Below, one piece after another: positions 19,582 to 28,874 of a stretch of 64,000 nucleotides of DNA. The DNA is from Andeanibacterium fulvum. Its GTDB lineage: Bacteria > Pseudomonadota > Alphaproteobacteria > Sphingomonadales > Sphingomonadaceae. A program made the translations under genes and the position numbers. Each line of letters opens with the position of its first letter. Positions within the stretch are counted from its first letter, which is position 1. The stretch covers positions 124,001 to 188,000 of the forward strand of contig NZ_JBANRM010000002.1 of assembly GCF_037154085.1 (NCBI RefSeq), read 5' to 3'. The notes under the pieces are model-generated. The model was not told where the DNA came from. It was given only the letters and a program-made list of their open reading frames with translations, and made no database searches.

Positions 19582-20928
19582 TCAGATCACGCCGAAGGCC
19601 TGCATCGCTTCGGCAACGCGCACGAAGCCGGCCACGTTGGCGCCAAGCACGTAATCGCCCGGCACGCCGTATTCCTCGGCCGTAGCAGCGCAGCGATCGT
19701 GAATGTCCTGCATGATCCCGGCGAGGCGTTCCTCGGTCTGCTCGAATGTCCAGCTGTCGCGCGATGCGTTCTGCTGCATTTCGAGGGCAGACGTCGCCAC
19801 TCCGCCGGCATTCGCCGCCTTGCCCGGCGCGAACAGCACGCCCGCTTCCTGAAACAACCGCACGGCTTCCGGAGTGGAAGGCATGTTTGCCCCTTCGCCC
19901 ACTGCAGTCACGCCATTCCTGATAAGCGTCCCGGCATCCTTGCCGGTCAGTTCGTTCTGGGTTGCAGACGGCATGGCGACATCGCAGGGCACATCCCAGA
20001 TCGAGCCCTTCTCGATATAATGCGTGCCTGACTTCAGGTCGGCATATTCGGAAATGCGGCCACGGCGGACTTCCTTGATCTCCTTCACCAGCTCGAGATC
20101 GATCCCGTCCTCATCCACGATGTATCCGTTGGAATCAGAACAGGCGACGACCTTACCGCCGAACTCGCGAATCTTCTCGATCGTGTAGATCGCGACATTG
20201 CCGGAGCCGGAAACCACGGCGCGCTTGCCATCGAAGCCCTCCCCGCGGGTGCCCAGCATACGGTTCACGAAATAGACCGCGCCATAGCCGGTCGCTTCGC
20301 GCCGCGCGCGCGAGCCGCCATAGACCAGTCCCTTGCCGGTCAGCACGCCGGCCTCATAGCGGTTGGTCAGGCGCTTATACTGGCCGAACAGGAAGCCGAT
20401 CTCCCGCGCGCCAACGCCGATGTCGCCAGCTGGCACGTCGGTATATTCGCCCAGATGGCGATACATCTCGGTCATGAAGGACTGGCAGAAGCGCATGATT
20501 TCCCCGTCGGAGCGCCCGCGCGGGTTGAAATCCGACCCGCCCTTGCCGCCGCCGATCGGCAGGCCGGTGAGGGCGTTCTTGAAGATCTGCTCGAAGCCCA
20601 GGAACTTGATGATCCCGACATTCACCGAAGGGTGAAACCGCAACCCGCCCTTGTAGGGGCCAAGGGCGGAATTGAACTGCACGCGAAAACCGCGGTTGAT
20701 CTGCACCTGTCCGGCATCGTCCACCCAGGGCACGCGGAAAATGATCTGCCGTTCGGGTTCGCAGATTCGTTCGATCAGGGCGTGGTCGGCATACTCAGGA
20801 TGCTTGGCGATCACCCGCCCCAGGCTTTCCAGCACTTCCTGCACTGCCTGCAGGAACTCTCCTTCGCCTGCGTTCCTTCGCAGCACATCGTCGAGGATGG
20901 GCTGCAGTTTCTCATCAATCTTGGTCAA
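19582..20928 (-). CDS. gdhA: NADP-specific glutamate dehydrogenase, TTG start
   Basis: 448 residues when started at the TTG at 20928, which has a perfect AGGAGG 5 bases upstream. This matches the usual family length of about 447-450. A farther in-frame TTG at 20994 lacks a site and adds an unrelated N-terminus. Motifs: FRVQFNSALGPYKGGLRFHP (substrate lysine), LPIGGGKGGSDFNPRGRS, VPAGDIGVGAREIG, and the NADP fold VVSGSGNVAIYTIEKI. It is a cytosolic hexamer that aminates 2-oxoglutarate using NADPH, giving an assimilatory route. It is convergent with the ferredoxin-reductase gene. Confidence 0.95.
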   Translation of the reverse strand: MTKIDEKLQPILDDVLRRNAGEGEFLQAVQEVLESLGRVIAKHPEYADHALIERICEPERQIIFRVPWVDDAGQVQINRGFRVQFNSALGPYKGGLRFHPSVNVGIIKFLGFEQIFKNALTGLPIGGGKGGSDFNPRGRSDGEIMRFCQSFMTEMYRHLGEYTDVPAGDIGVGAREIGFLFGQYKRLTNRYEAGVLTGKGLVYGGSRARREATGYGAVYFVNRMLGTRGEGFDGKRAVVSGSGNVAIYTIEKIREFGGKVVACSDSNGYIVDEDGIDLELVKEIKEVRRGRISEYADLKSGTHYIEKGSIWDVPCDVAMPSATQNELTGKDAGTLIRNGVTAVGEGANMPSTPEAVRLFQEAGVLFAPGKAANAGGVATSALEMQQNASRDSWTFEQTEERLAGIMQDIHDRCAATAEEYGVPGDYVLGANVAGFVRVAEAMQAFGVI

Positions 20929-20933
20929 AAGTT

Positions 20934-20939
20934 CCTCCT
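20934..20939 (-). promoter_or_regulatory. Shine-Dalgarno AGGAGG that fixes the gdhA TTG start
   Basis: A full-consensus ribosome site on the minus strand is spaced 5 bases from TTG at 20928. No in-frame ATG is near, so this site decides the start. Confidence 0.8.
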
Positions 20940-21038
20940 TGGGTGCCAGTTTTCTGGCTGAGTCCCCGGTGGCCCAAATGCGTGCGAAGGTCAAAGCACC
21001 CAGAGGAAGGAAGCAAATCGGCGGGAAGGAAAAGCGTA

Positions 21039-22112
21039 TCAGCCGCTAGAGTCGGCAAGTTCCTGCAACGCCCAGCTTGCAGCTTCGGCGACAACCGGAT
21101 CGGCATCGCCGGTCAGGTCCCGCACCTGCGCGACGAGGGCCTGGTTGCCGCTGTTCCCGGCGGCGATCAGGCAATTGCGCACGAAGCGGTTGCGGCCGAT
21201 GCGCTTGATCGGGCTGCCCGAGAATTTCGCGCGGAACGCGGCATCGTCCAGCGCCAGCAAATCTTCCAGCCGTGGCTCCACCAATTCCTCTCGCGGGAGG
21301 AAGGCGGCGTGACGCGCTGCCTGATCCGCAAACTTGTTCCACGGGCACACGGCCAGGCAATCGTCGCAGCCATAGATGCGATTACCGATCGCCTTGCGGA
21401 ATTCCGGCGGGATCGGGCCCTTATGCTCGATGGTCAGATAGGAAATACAGCGCCGCGCATCGAGCCGGTAGGGCGCAGGGAAGGCCTGGGTCGGGCAAGC
21501 ATCCTGGCAGGCAGTGCAGCTGCCGCAGCGATTGGAATGGGGCTCGTCCGGCGCGAAGGGCACGGTAGTGTAGATCGCGCCAAGGAACAGCCAGCTGCCA
21601 TGCGCGCGGCTGACCAGATTGGTGTGCTTGCCCTGCCAGCCCAACCCCGCCGCTTCGCCCAGCGGCTTTTCCATCACCGGCGCGGTATCGACAAAGACCT
21701 TGAGCTGCGCCTCCAGCCCCATCTTCTCCGCCTCGGCCACCAGCCAGCGGGCAAGCGCCTTCAGCGCCTTCTTCACTACGTCGTGATAGTCGCGACCCTG
21801 CGCATAGACGGAAATGCGCGCCTTCTCGGCATCGCCTTCCAGCGCCAGGGGATCGTGCGGCGGGGCATAGGACATGCCCAGCGCGATCACGCTCTGCGCC
21901 CCCGGCCACATGCTTTGCGGGCCCCGGCGAACATCGGCCCGGTCCGCCATCCATTCCATCTCACCGTGAAAGCCCGCCGCCAGCCACTCGTCCAGCCGTG
22001 CTGCCCGTTGCGGATCATCCGCCGCGGGCGCGAAGCCGATGGCGGCAAAGCCCAGCCGCTTCGCTTCCGCCACAAGCTGCCCCTTGAATGCATCGAGGCT
22101 GGAATTAACCAA
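21039..22112 (-). CDS. queG: Epoxyqueuosine reductase
   Basis: 357 residues. No in-frame ATG is suitable, and the frame starts at a TTG at 22112, with AGGAG about 11 bases upstream. Two [4Fe-4S] clusters are encoded by CGSCTACQDACPTQAF and CDDCLAVCPWN. DTAPVMEKPLGEAAGLGWQGKH is the conserved active-site segment near the cobalamin site. HEAT-like repeats form the C-terminus (RNCLIAAGNSGNQALVAQV). It performs the last step of queuosine synthesis, reducing epoxyqueuosine to queuosine in tRNA, in the cytosol. It is divergent from the ABC transporter ATPase, with 44 bp between starts. Confidence 0.94.
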   Translation of the reverse strand: MVNSSLDAFKGQLVAEAKRLGFAAIGFAPAADDPQRAARLDEWLAAGFHGEMEWMADRADVRRGPQSMWPGAQSVIALGMSYAPPHDPLALEGDAEKARISVYAQGRDYHDVVKKALKALARWLVAEAEKMGLEAQLKVFVDTAPVMEKPLGEAAGLGWQGKHTNLVSRAHGSWLFLGAIYTTVPFAPDEPHSNRCGSCTACQDACPTQAFPAPYRLDARRCISYLTIEHKGPIPPEFRKAIGNRIYGCDDCLAVCPWNKFADQAARHAAFLPREELVEPRLEDLLALDDAAFRAKFSGSPIKRIGRNRFVRNCLIAAGNSGNQALVAQVRDLTGDADPVVAEAASWALQELADSSG

Positions 22113-22156
22113 GTTCGCTGTTGCTCCTGTTCACAGGCGGGAGTTAACTCGCGCCT

Positions 22157-23140
22157 ATGCAGACCGAGCTAGGCGATCCCCAACCGGCGGACAACCATAC
22201 AAGGCCGCTGGCGATCGAAGCCCGCGGCCTCGTGAAACGTTTCGACGGCACACTGGCGGTGGACGGAGTGGATATCTCCGTTCCCGAAGGCGCGATCTAC
22301 GGCATTCTCGGCCCGAACGGCGCAGGCAAGACCACTACTTTGCGCATGCTGCTGGGCATTATCGATCCCGACGAAGGCACCCGCCGCGTCTTGGGGCATG
22401 AGCGCCCGCACGATGTCGCGCGGCTGATCGGCTATCTGCCGGAAGAACGCGGGCTCTATCCGTCCATGAAAGCCTATGAGGCGATTGCCTTCATGGGCGC
22501 CCTGCGCGGCGTACCGCTGAAGGAAGGGCGCGAGCGAGGACGTGAATTGCTGGAAGGCCACGGATTAGGCCACGCGGCGGATCGGCAGATCCGCCAGCTG
22601 TCCAAGGGCATGGCGCAGACGGTGCAATTGCTGGGCACTTTGGTCCACAAACCGAAGCTGGTGGTGCTGGACGAGCCCTTTTCCGGCCTCGATGCGCTCA
22701 ATCAGGGCAAGCTGGAACAGATGATCCGCCGCCTTGCCGAAGAAGGCACCACGGTGATCTTCTCCACTCATGTGATCGCCCATGCGGAGCGTCTGTGCGA
22801 GCAGATCGCGATCATCGCGGGTGGCAAGGTGCCCTTCGCCGGGCGCGTGGACGAGGCACGGGATCGCATCCCGGCACAGGTGCGGCTGGAAACTGCCCAT
22901 GCGGATGGCCCCTGGCGCGCGGCCCTGCCGGCCAAGGCCCGCCATGAAGGCGCCTACTGGTATTTCGACTTGCCCGATACCGGGATCGAGCCCTTGCTGC
23001 GCGCGCTGATCGAAGGGGAAGCGGGCATTCTCTCGCTCTCCATCGAACGCGCGGGCCTGCATGATGCTTTCGTCGCCATCGCAGGCGAAGCGGCGGCGCG
23101 CGCACTGGAAGCATCCCCGGAAGAGGAGGGCGCCCGATGA
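22157..23140 (+). CDS. ABC exporter ATP-binding protein (NatA-like)
   Basis: 327 residues. Walker A is GPNGAGKTTT, the signature is RQLSKGMAQ (the LSKGM variant typical of NatA-like exporters) and Walker B is LVVLDEPFSGLD, followed by the H-loop in STHVIAHAERL. A C-terminal extension of about 90 residues follows the ATPase, as in other members. It energises the permease encoded next, whose ATG overlaps this stop (ATGA). By family this could export sodium or a drug; the substrate is unknown. Confidence 0.9.
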   Translation: MQTELGDPQPADNHTRPLAIEARGLVKRFDGTLAVDGVDISVPEGAIYGILGPNGAGKTTTLRMLLGIIDPDEGTRRVLGHERPHDVARLIGYLPEERGLYPSMKAYEAIAFMGALRGVPLKEGRERGRELLEGHGLGHAADRQIRQLSKGMAQTVQLLGTLVHKPKLVVLDEPFSGLDALNQGKLEQMIRRLAEEGTTVIFSTHVIAHAERLCEQIAIIAGGKVPFAGRVDEARDRIPAQVRLETAHADGPWRAALPAKARHEGAYWYFDLPDTGIEPLLRALIEGEAGILSLSIERAGLHDAFVAIAGEAAARALEASPEEEGAR

Positions 23141-24420
23141 ACATTTCCGGCAGCACCGCAGGGCGCCTGTCGATCTGGCAGGCCGCCTTCGTCGTCGCCC
23201 GGCGCGATTTCGTCGCAATCCTGTTCAGCCGCGCCTTCATCTTCTTCCTGCTAGGCCCGCTGTTCCCTCTGATCGTAGGCGGTCTTGCCGGCGGAATCGG
23301 GGAACAGGTGCAGCAGGAAGCCGCTCGGCCGGAAATCGGCGTCGCGATGGAAGGCGCAGATGTCGACCGGATGCTCGCCGCCTATGAGGAACTGGCGCCG
23401 AAAATCGGCCCGGCCATTCCCCGCATGGTGGAACTGAAGCGGCTGGCCCCGGGCGAGACATTCGACGCGCGGGCCCTGCTGGAAGAGGCGAAGGGCGACA
23501 TGGCGGGCATTGTCACCGGCACGCCTGCCACGCCTGAACTTACCGCCACGCAGGAACGGTTGGACTGGTGGCAGGGCCCGGTCGGGCTGATTGCCGCGCA
23601 GGCACTGAAAAGTGCGCCGACCGAATTCCCTCCCGTCAAGCTCACCAGCGTTGCCACCAGCGGCGCGCGGGAAAAGCAGGGCCGGATGGCAACCGCACAG
23701 GTAGGCCAGACCGTGCTGTTCCTGCTGATCATGCTGCTGGCCGGGATGGTGCTTTCCAACCTGGTGGAGGAAAAGGCCAACAAGATCATCGAGGTGCTGG
23801 CCGCCGCAATCCCGATGGACGCGGTGTTCCTGGGCAAGCTGTTCGCCATGCTGGCCGTGTCGCTGGTAGGCATCGCGGTGTGGGCCACTGTCATCGGCGG
23901 CCTTGTCGGCCTTGCGGGAATGCAGGAGACCCTGCCCGGCGGGTGGAACCTGCAAGATCTGCCGACCCCGGGCGTGGGTTGGCCGCTCTTCTTCCTGTTT
24001 GGCGTGATCTATTTCTCGATGGGCTACCTGCTGCTCGGCTCCATCTTCCTGGCGATCGGTTCGATGGCGGCAACGGTGCGCGAAGTGCAGACTCTGTCCA
24101 TGCCGGTAACGATGCTGCAGGTGCTGGTGTTCTTCTTTTCCGCCTATGCGCTGACGCAAACCGGCAAGCCGATGGAACTGGCTGCAATCGCCTTCCCGCT
24201 GAGCTCCCCCTTCGCCATGCTCGCCCGCGCAGCGACAGACGATACGCTGTGGCCGCATGTCGCCGCGCTCGCCTGGCAGGCCGTGGCCGTGGCGATCTTC
24301 GTCCGGGTGGGCTCGGCCCTGTTCCGCAAGCGGGTGATGAAATCGGGCCCGCAACACGGTGGCAAGGCGCGTCGCGGGCTGCTGGCGATCGTCAAGGGAC
24401 GGGCGACACCCGCCGGATAG
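23137..24420 (+). CDS. ABC-2 type permease (NatB-like)
   Basis: 427 residues. One membrane segment near the N-terminus (FIFFLLGPLFPLIVGGLAGG) is followed by a large extracytoplasmic domain and then about five C-terminal segments (for example TVLFLLIMLLAGMVLSNLV and MLQVLVFFFSAYAL). The segment VLSNLVEEKANKIIEVLAAA is a signature of NatB/ABC-2 permeases. It pairs with the overlapping upstream ATPase gene. Confidence 0.9.
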   Translation: MNISGSTAGRLSIWQAAFVVARRDFVAILFSRAFIFFLLGPLFPLIVGGLAGGIGEQVQQEAARPEIGVAMEGADVDRMLAAYEELAPKIGPAIPRMVELKRLAPGETFDARALLEEAKGDMAGIVTGTPATPELTATQERLDWWQGPVGLIAAQALKSAPTEFPPVKLTSVATSGAREKQGRMATAQVGQTVLFLLIMLLAGMVLSNLVEEKANKIIEVLAAAIPMDAVFLGKLFAMLAVSLVGIAVWATVIGGLVGLAGMQETLPGGWNLQDLPTPGVGWPLFFLFGVIYFSMGYLLLGSIFLAIGSMAATVREVQTLSMPVTMLQVLVFFFSAYALTQTGKPMELAAIAFPLSSPFAMLARAATDDTLWPHVAALAWQAVAVAIFVRVGSALFRKRVMKSGPQHGGKARRGLLAIVKGRATPAG

Positions 24421-24481
24421 ACGCAACCCTTTCGCCATTCGCGCGTTGGCGTGATAGGATAAGTGAAGACTGGAGAGGCAC

Positions 24482-24973
24482 ATGAAACAGCATCTCACCT
24501 CATCGCGCAGGACGCTGCTCGGCTGGTTCGGCAGTGCCGTTTCGCTCACCGCCCTGTCGGGCGCCGCCCCGGCTTTTGCCGCCGGCTATCGCGTGACGCG
24601 CACGGATGCCGAATGGCGCAAGCTGCTGGACCGACAGGCCTATGACGTGCTGCGCCACGAAGCGACCGAACGGCCCTTCACCTCGCCGCTCAACAAGGAA
24701 CATCGCAAGGGCACCTTCCTGTGCAAGGGCTGCGACAACGAGCTGTATTCGAGCGAAACGAAATTCGAGAGCGGGACCGGCTGGCCCAGCTTCTGGAGAC
24801 CGCTGCCCGGCGCGATCGGCACGTCGACCGACAACAAGATCGGCTATCCGCGTACCGAAGTGCATTGCGCCGATTGCGGCGGCCATCTGGGCCACGTGTT
24901 CCGCGACGGGCCGAAGCCCACCGGCCTGCGTTACTGCATGAACGGCGCGGCGATGAAGTTCAGGCCTGCCTGA
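24482..24973 (+). CDS. msrB: Peptide-methionine (R)-S-oxide reductase with Tat-type signal
   Basis: 163 residues. The N-terminus carries a twin-arginine motif (SSRRTLLGWFG) and a cleavage-like AFA, so the enzyme should be exported folded to the periplasm. The MsrB domain has zinc cysteine pairs CKGC and CADC, the GTGWPSFW block and the catalytic Cys152 in RYCMNG. It repairs R-methionine sulfoxide in proteins, and an exported form would protect the envelope. The stop abuts the stop of the convergent gene (shared TGATCA), leaving no gap. Confidence 0.93.
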   Translation: MKQHLTSSRRTLLGWFGSAVSLTALSGAAPAFAAGYRVTRTDAEWRKLLDRQAYDVLRHEATERPFTSPLNKEHRKGTFLCKGCDNELYSSETKFESGTGWPSFWRPLPGAIGTSTDNKIGYPRTEVHCADCGGHLGHVFRDGPKPTGLRYCMNGAAMKFRPA

Positions 24974-26764
24974 TCAGCGGACCACTTCCCACAGCATGAT
25001 CGACGGCGGCGCGCCGATCCTCACCGGCCGCAGCCAGGCGGGAGTCTGCCCATGGATCAATTGCGCGGCGAAACCATCGGGCCATTTGCGCGCCAGCATA
25101 TAGGTTTCGCTCATCGCCGTGCACAGCATGACATAGCGCACGCCATGCGCCGCGGCGATCCGGTGTGCTTGCTCCTGGGAGCCGGTCATTGCCGCTACCA
25201 CATCGCGCATCGCCTCCGCACCCCGGTGATGACCGGTAGCCACGACACTGTGCGGCGTGCTTTCGACGATGGATGGGCTGATATCGAGCGGGGCAAGCAC
25301 TGTCCCGGGCGCAAGGCGCGCGAATTGGGCGCGGTAGTCGTGAATCGGGCAGGTGGCATCGTCCGGAATGGCAATGGTGGCATTGCCCGCCACGCGGATT
25401 TCCGGCCTATGCTCGGGCAGAAGCATATGCGCGACCTTCACCGGAATACCGGGAACCAGCACCAAGCTTACCGCAGCAGCAGCAAGCAGCTTTGCCCCGC
25501 TACCGGGTGCCTCGCGCATCCAGGCCATCAGGCGCGATGCAAGCCATCCCACCGGAACCGCTGCCAGAGCCCCGGCAAAGGCGAGCGAGCGCCATACCGC
25601 CAGCCCGGTGAGATAACATGCCGCAGTGATCAGCAGATATTCGCACCACCAGATGCGCGTCTCGCCCGAAGTACCGCGAATGAGCAGGCCAAGTGCAGCC
25701 AGCGCAACCAGCCCCGGAAGCGGCGCTTCGATCGCGCGATACCACGGGAGTTCCCATACCGGCCGACCTTCCAGCACATTCATGTACCAGAATTCACGCA
25801 CCAGCGGATCAAGGCTACCGAAGGGCCCGGCAAGGCATTGCGGCGCCATGGCGAGATAGGTTCCCGCCCCGGCGGCTCCCACCAGACCAAGCAGGAGGAA
25901 TGTCGTCAAACCGGCACGAGGCCAGAGCAATGCGACAACGATACCGCCAGCGGTCAGCACCGCGAAGGTGGCAAGATGGAGTGGCGAGATCGCATCGCAA
26001 TGGATCGCGTTTTCGACAAACCCGTGGGTGGCCAGATAGAGCAGCGCCAGTCCGCCGGTAAGCGCCGCCATGAAGCGCACGAAGCCCCAGCGCGCCTGTG
26101 CATCGCGCAACCAGCGTAGCGCGAAGACCGCCCCGAAAGCAGCGGCGATGGGCAGCAATTCGAGCGAGATCGTCAGCCCTGCGGCAAGAGCAAGCCCAGC
26201 CAAAATCGGCCCGTGGCGCTCACGCCCAGGCATGAGGCCCAACATCGCGAGGACTGCAGTGAAAATCTGCCAGCCATGATGGTCGATCCGCAAGGGCTGG
26301 AGCTGGGCGGCCAACAAGGGGGAAAGCCCGATGGCAAGGCAGCAATAGGGCAGCACCTCTCGCCCCAGCGATTGCAGCGCAATGCGTGCCACTACCAGCA
26401 TCAGCGCCCCGGTCGTGATCATCGGGACGAGGATCAGCGCCGCATTCTCGGCCCCTTCCCTGCCCAGCAGCGGCGAAAGCAGGGCAACGATCAGCGCGAT
26501 CGGCAGATCGACGATCCGCGACCAGTGCATCAGCACCCCGGCGGGAGGATCGATCCGATACTGGTGCAGATCGAACCAGCCCTGCCCGGCCATGAGATCG
26601 CGCACCTCGACAAGGCGCAAAGTATCGTCGGGATCGGGAAACACGCGCCCAACCACATTGGCGGCACCGACCGCCAGCAGAATGAGGCAGAGGACCAGCC
26701 AGAGCAGGCCGATGCGCAGCCAGGGCATCGGCACGCCCTCGCGGGCGACAGCCGGAATGGTCAT
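24974..26764 (-). CDS. Polytopic membrane protein, GT-C glycosyltransferase-like
   Basis: 596 residues. The ATG at 26764 overlaps the GtrA stop (ATGA). About eleven to twelve hydrophobic segments span residues 15-430, with a soluble C-terminal domain of about 150 residues. The first periplasmic loop has FPDPDDTLRLVEVRDLM, with acidic residues placed as in GT-C transferases, then HQYRIDPP, MHWSR and LRIDHHGW. The combination of an early DxD-like motif and a polytopic fold suggests a lipid-linked sugar transferase of the STT3/ArnT superfamily, but I do not recognise a named family. The neighbours GtrA and a UGM-like flavoprotein support envelope glycan modification. Confidence 0.6.
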   Translation of the reverse strand: MTIPAVAREGVPMPWLRIGLLWLVLCLILLAVGAANVVGRVFPDPDDTLRLVEVRDLMAGQGWFDLHQYRIDPPAGVLMHWSRIVDLPIALIVALLSPLLGREGAENAALILVPMITTGALMLVVARIALQSLGREVLPYCCLAIGLSPLLAAQLQPLRIDHHGWQIFTAVLAMLGLMPGRERHGPILAGLALAAGLTISLELLPIAAAFGAVFALRWLRDAQARWGFVRFMAALTGGLALLYLATHGFVENAIHCDAISPLHLATFAVLTAGGIVVALLWPRAGLTTFLLLGLVGAAGAGTYLAMAPQCLAGPFGSLDPLVREFWYMNVLEGRPVWELPWYRAIEAPLPGLVALAALGLLIRGTSGETRIWWCEYLLITAACYLTGLAVWRSLAFAGALAAVPVGWLASRLMAWMREAPGSGAKLLAAAAVSLVLVPGIPVKVAHMLLPEHRPEIRVAGNATIAIPDDATCPIHDYRAQFARLAPGTVLAPLDISPSIVESTPHSVVATGHHRGAEAMRDVVAAMTGSQEQAHRIAAAHGVRYVMLCTAMSETYMLARKWPDGFAAQLIHGQTPAWLRPVRIGAPPSIMLWEVVR

Positions 26765-27177
26765 CCGGCGATCTTCCGGCGAAACACCACCTTGCTGCGC
26801 AGCAGCCAGGTAAGCGTGAAGCTCGCCCCGACCGCCACGATCTTTGCCAGACGCGGATCGATGCCTGCATGGTGGCCAAGGCCGACGATCAGCGTGGTAA
26901 GTCCCAGTCCCAGCAAGGCAGAGACAAGAAACAGTGCTTTCTGCTTGGTCCGCCCGATACCGCGCCGAGCGACCGTATCGTGGAACACCGTCCGGCTGGA
27001 AAGCAGCCAATGGGCAAGAATACCAAGGCTGTAGCTCGCCGCCGAAGCGGGAGCGGGCATGGCCCCGAGGGAAAGCAGCGCAAGAAAACTGCCCATGTCC
27101 ACCGCCAGAGCGCCGACACTGGCCAGCAGATAGCGGACCAGCCGGATGTCGCGGAAACGGGCAAGAGTGGCAATCAC
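26761..27177 (-). CDS. GtrA family membrane protein
   Basis: 138 residues. The start is GTG at 27177, with GGAGAGCATGAC upstream. Four hydrophobic segments are present and the sequence ends TWLLRSKVVFRRK, which fits the GtrA fold (FxxxRxxVF ending). GtrA proteins help move polyprenyl-linked sugars across the inner membrane. The gene is coupled to the GT-C-like gene downstream. Confidence 0.85.
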   Translation of the reverse strand: MIATLARFRDIRLVRYLLASVGALAVDMGSFLALLSLGAMPAPASAASYSLGILAHWLLSSRTVFHDTVARRGIGRTKQKALFLVSALLGLGLTTLIVGLGHHAGIDPRLAKIVAVGASFTLTWLLRSKVVFRRKIAG

Positions 27178-27214
27178 GTCATGCTCTCCGATCGTCGGTT
27201 AGCGACCTTTTCGG

Positions 27215-28813
27215 TCAGGCAGCCTTGCGGCGTTCCTTGGAAATGCGTTCCGGCACGTCGCGCACCGAGGCAAGCGCCGCGGCCTGATCCTCGCTTACCG
27301 GCTGGCGACCTGCATTATCGCGCTGCGGCAGGACCTTTTCGGCGCCTTCATCGCCCGCCTCGTGATATTCGGCATCCTCATTCACGCACCAGGTGTCGTA
27401 GACCCGTTCGCCGGCGAGGATGTTCTCCACCGTCAGCATCGCGGTCATCATCGCATGGTCCTGATTGTTGTAGCGGTGCATGCCGTTGCGGCCAACCAGA
27501 TGCAGGGTCGGGAATTTGTCTTCCAGTTCCCGGCGCATCGCATCGACATTGGCGGCATAGGTCTCGTCATAGACCGGATAGGCCTTTTCCTGACGCACCA
27601 CTGCGCCGCCGATGACGGCGGAAGGATCGAGCAGGCCGAGGATTTCCATTTCCTTCTTCGCCAGTTCGACCAGATCGGCGTCGCTCGACGACCACAGGCC
27701 GTCGCCTTCGAAGCAGAAATATTCCAGCCCGACACAGGCGACGCTCTCATCCGGCACCATCTCGGGCGACCAGCTGCGGAAGTTCTGCACGCGACCAACC
27801 TTCACCTTGCTGTCGTGGATATAGATCCAGTTATCCGGGAAGAGGTCTTCCGAACGGATCATCAGCGCGACGGTGAGGAAGTCGCGATATTTGAGCTGCG
27901 ACGCGTTGAGCGTCGATTCCGGCAGCGGGTGCAAACGCGCTGCCAGTTCGCGCATCGGGGCCGAACTGATGGCGTGTTTGGCGCGCACCACAAGTTCACT
28001 ATCTTTGCCCGTAGCAACCATGCGCCAGCCGCCCTGACCGTCGGAGGCGAGCTGCTTGAGGCCATGGCCCATGATCACGTGGCTGCCGCGCTCCACGATC
28101 CGGTCGCGGGCGGCTTCCCACATCATGCCGGGGCCGAGGCGCGGATAGCGGAAGGTTTCGAGCAGGGTCTTGACCTGCTGCCCGTCGTTCGGGCGCTTGT
28201 TGAGGCCCAGCGAGCGCTTGAGCCCATCGACCACCGCACCCCAGAGCGAGAGCCCCTTGATGCGCTGGGCGGCCCAGTCGGCGCTCATTTCGTTGCAGGG
28301 CATGCCCCACACCTTCTCGGTATAGGTCTTGAAGAAGATCGAATAGAGCTTCTGGCCGAACTGGTTGGTGGTCCAGTCCTCGAAGCTCTTCACATCCTTG
28401 ATCGGAAACAGCTTCGACCACAAATAGCTGACCATGCAGGTGGTGGAGCGCCAGATGCCCAGATTGCGCAGCGCCTCGAAGGCGCGCAGCGGGTAGGAGT
28501 AGAACTTGCCCTCGTAATAGATGCGGCTCATCCGCGGGCGCTGGATGAAATCGTCGGGCAGGATCTCGTTCCACAGGTCGACCACGGCCGCGCTCTTGGA
28601 AAAGAAGCGGTGGCCGCCAATGTCGAAGCGGTAGCCTTCATGCTCCACCGTGCGGCTGATGCCGCCGACATAGGTTTCGTCTTTCTCGATGATCGCGACG
28701 GTCTTGCCCTGCTTGGTCAGCAGATAGCCCGCAGTAAGGCCGGCAGGCCCCGCGCCGATGATCGCCACGTCGACAACGATCTCGCGCGCCTGCGAATTCC
28801 GACTGAGTTCCAT
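27215..28813 (-). CDS. FAD-dependent oxidoreductase, UDP-galactopyranose-mutase/protoporphyrinogen-oxidase-like
   Basis: 532 residues from the ATG at 28813 (CGGGGG upstream). The FAD fold is VAIIGAGPAGLTAGYLLTKQGKTVAIIEKDE, then GGISRTVEHEGYRFDIGGHRFFSK, as in UGM-related amine-oxidase-fold flavoproteins. C-terminal LVGRNGMHRYNNQDHAMMTAM is also characteristic of sugar-ring mutase relatives. It is the first gene of a minus-strand set with gtrA (37 bp gap) and the GT-C-like gene, so a role in making or modifying an envelope sugar is likely. The final 60 residues look disordered and charged. Confidence 0.8.
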   Translation of the reverse strand: MELSRNSQAREIVVDVAIIGAGPAGLTAGYLLTKQGKTVAIIEKDETYVGGISRTVEHEGYRFDIGGHRFFSKSAAVVDLWNEILPDDFIQRPRMSRIYYEGKFYSYPLRAFEALRNLGIWRSTTCMVSYLWSKLFPIKDVKSFEDWTTNQFGQKLYSIFFKTYTEKVWGMPCNEMSADWAAQRIKGLSLWGAVVDGLKRSLGLNKRPNDGQQVKTLLETFRYPRLGPGMMWEAARDRIVERGSHVIMGHGLKQLASDGQGGWRMVATGKDSELVVRAKHAISSAPMRELAARLHPLPESTLNASQLKYRDFLTVALMIRSEDLFPDNWIYIHDSKVKVGRVQNFRSWSPEMVPDESVACVGLEYFCFEGDGLWSSSDADLVELAKKEMEILGLLDPSAVIGGAVVRQEKAYPVYDETYAANVDAMRRELEDKFPTLHLVGRNGMHRYNNQDHAMMTAMLTVENILAGERVYDTWCVNEDAEYHEAGDEGAEKVLPQRDNAGRQPVSEDQAAALASVRDVPERISKERRKAA

Positions 28814-28874
28814 CACGATCTGCCCCCGGTGAAATGGTCCTGTCCGGGAGTGAAGGATAATGGTTAGGGGGAGG

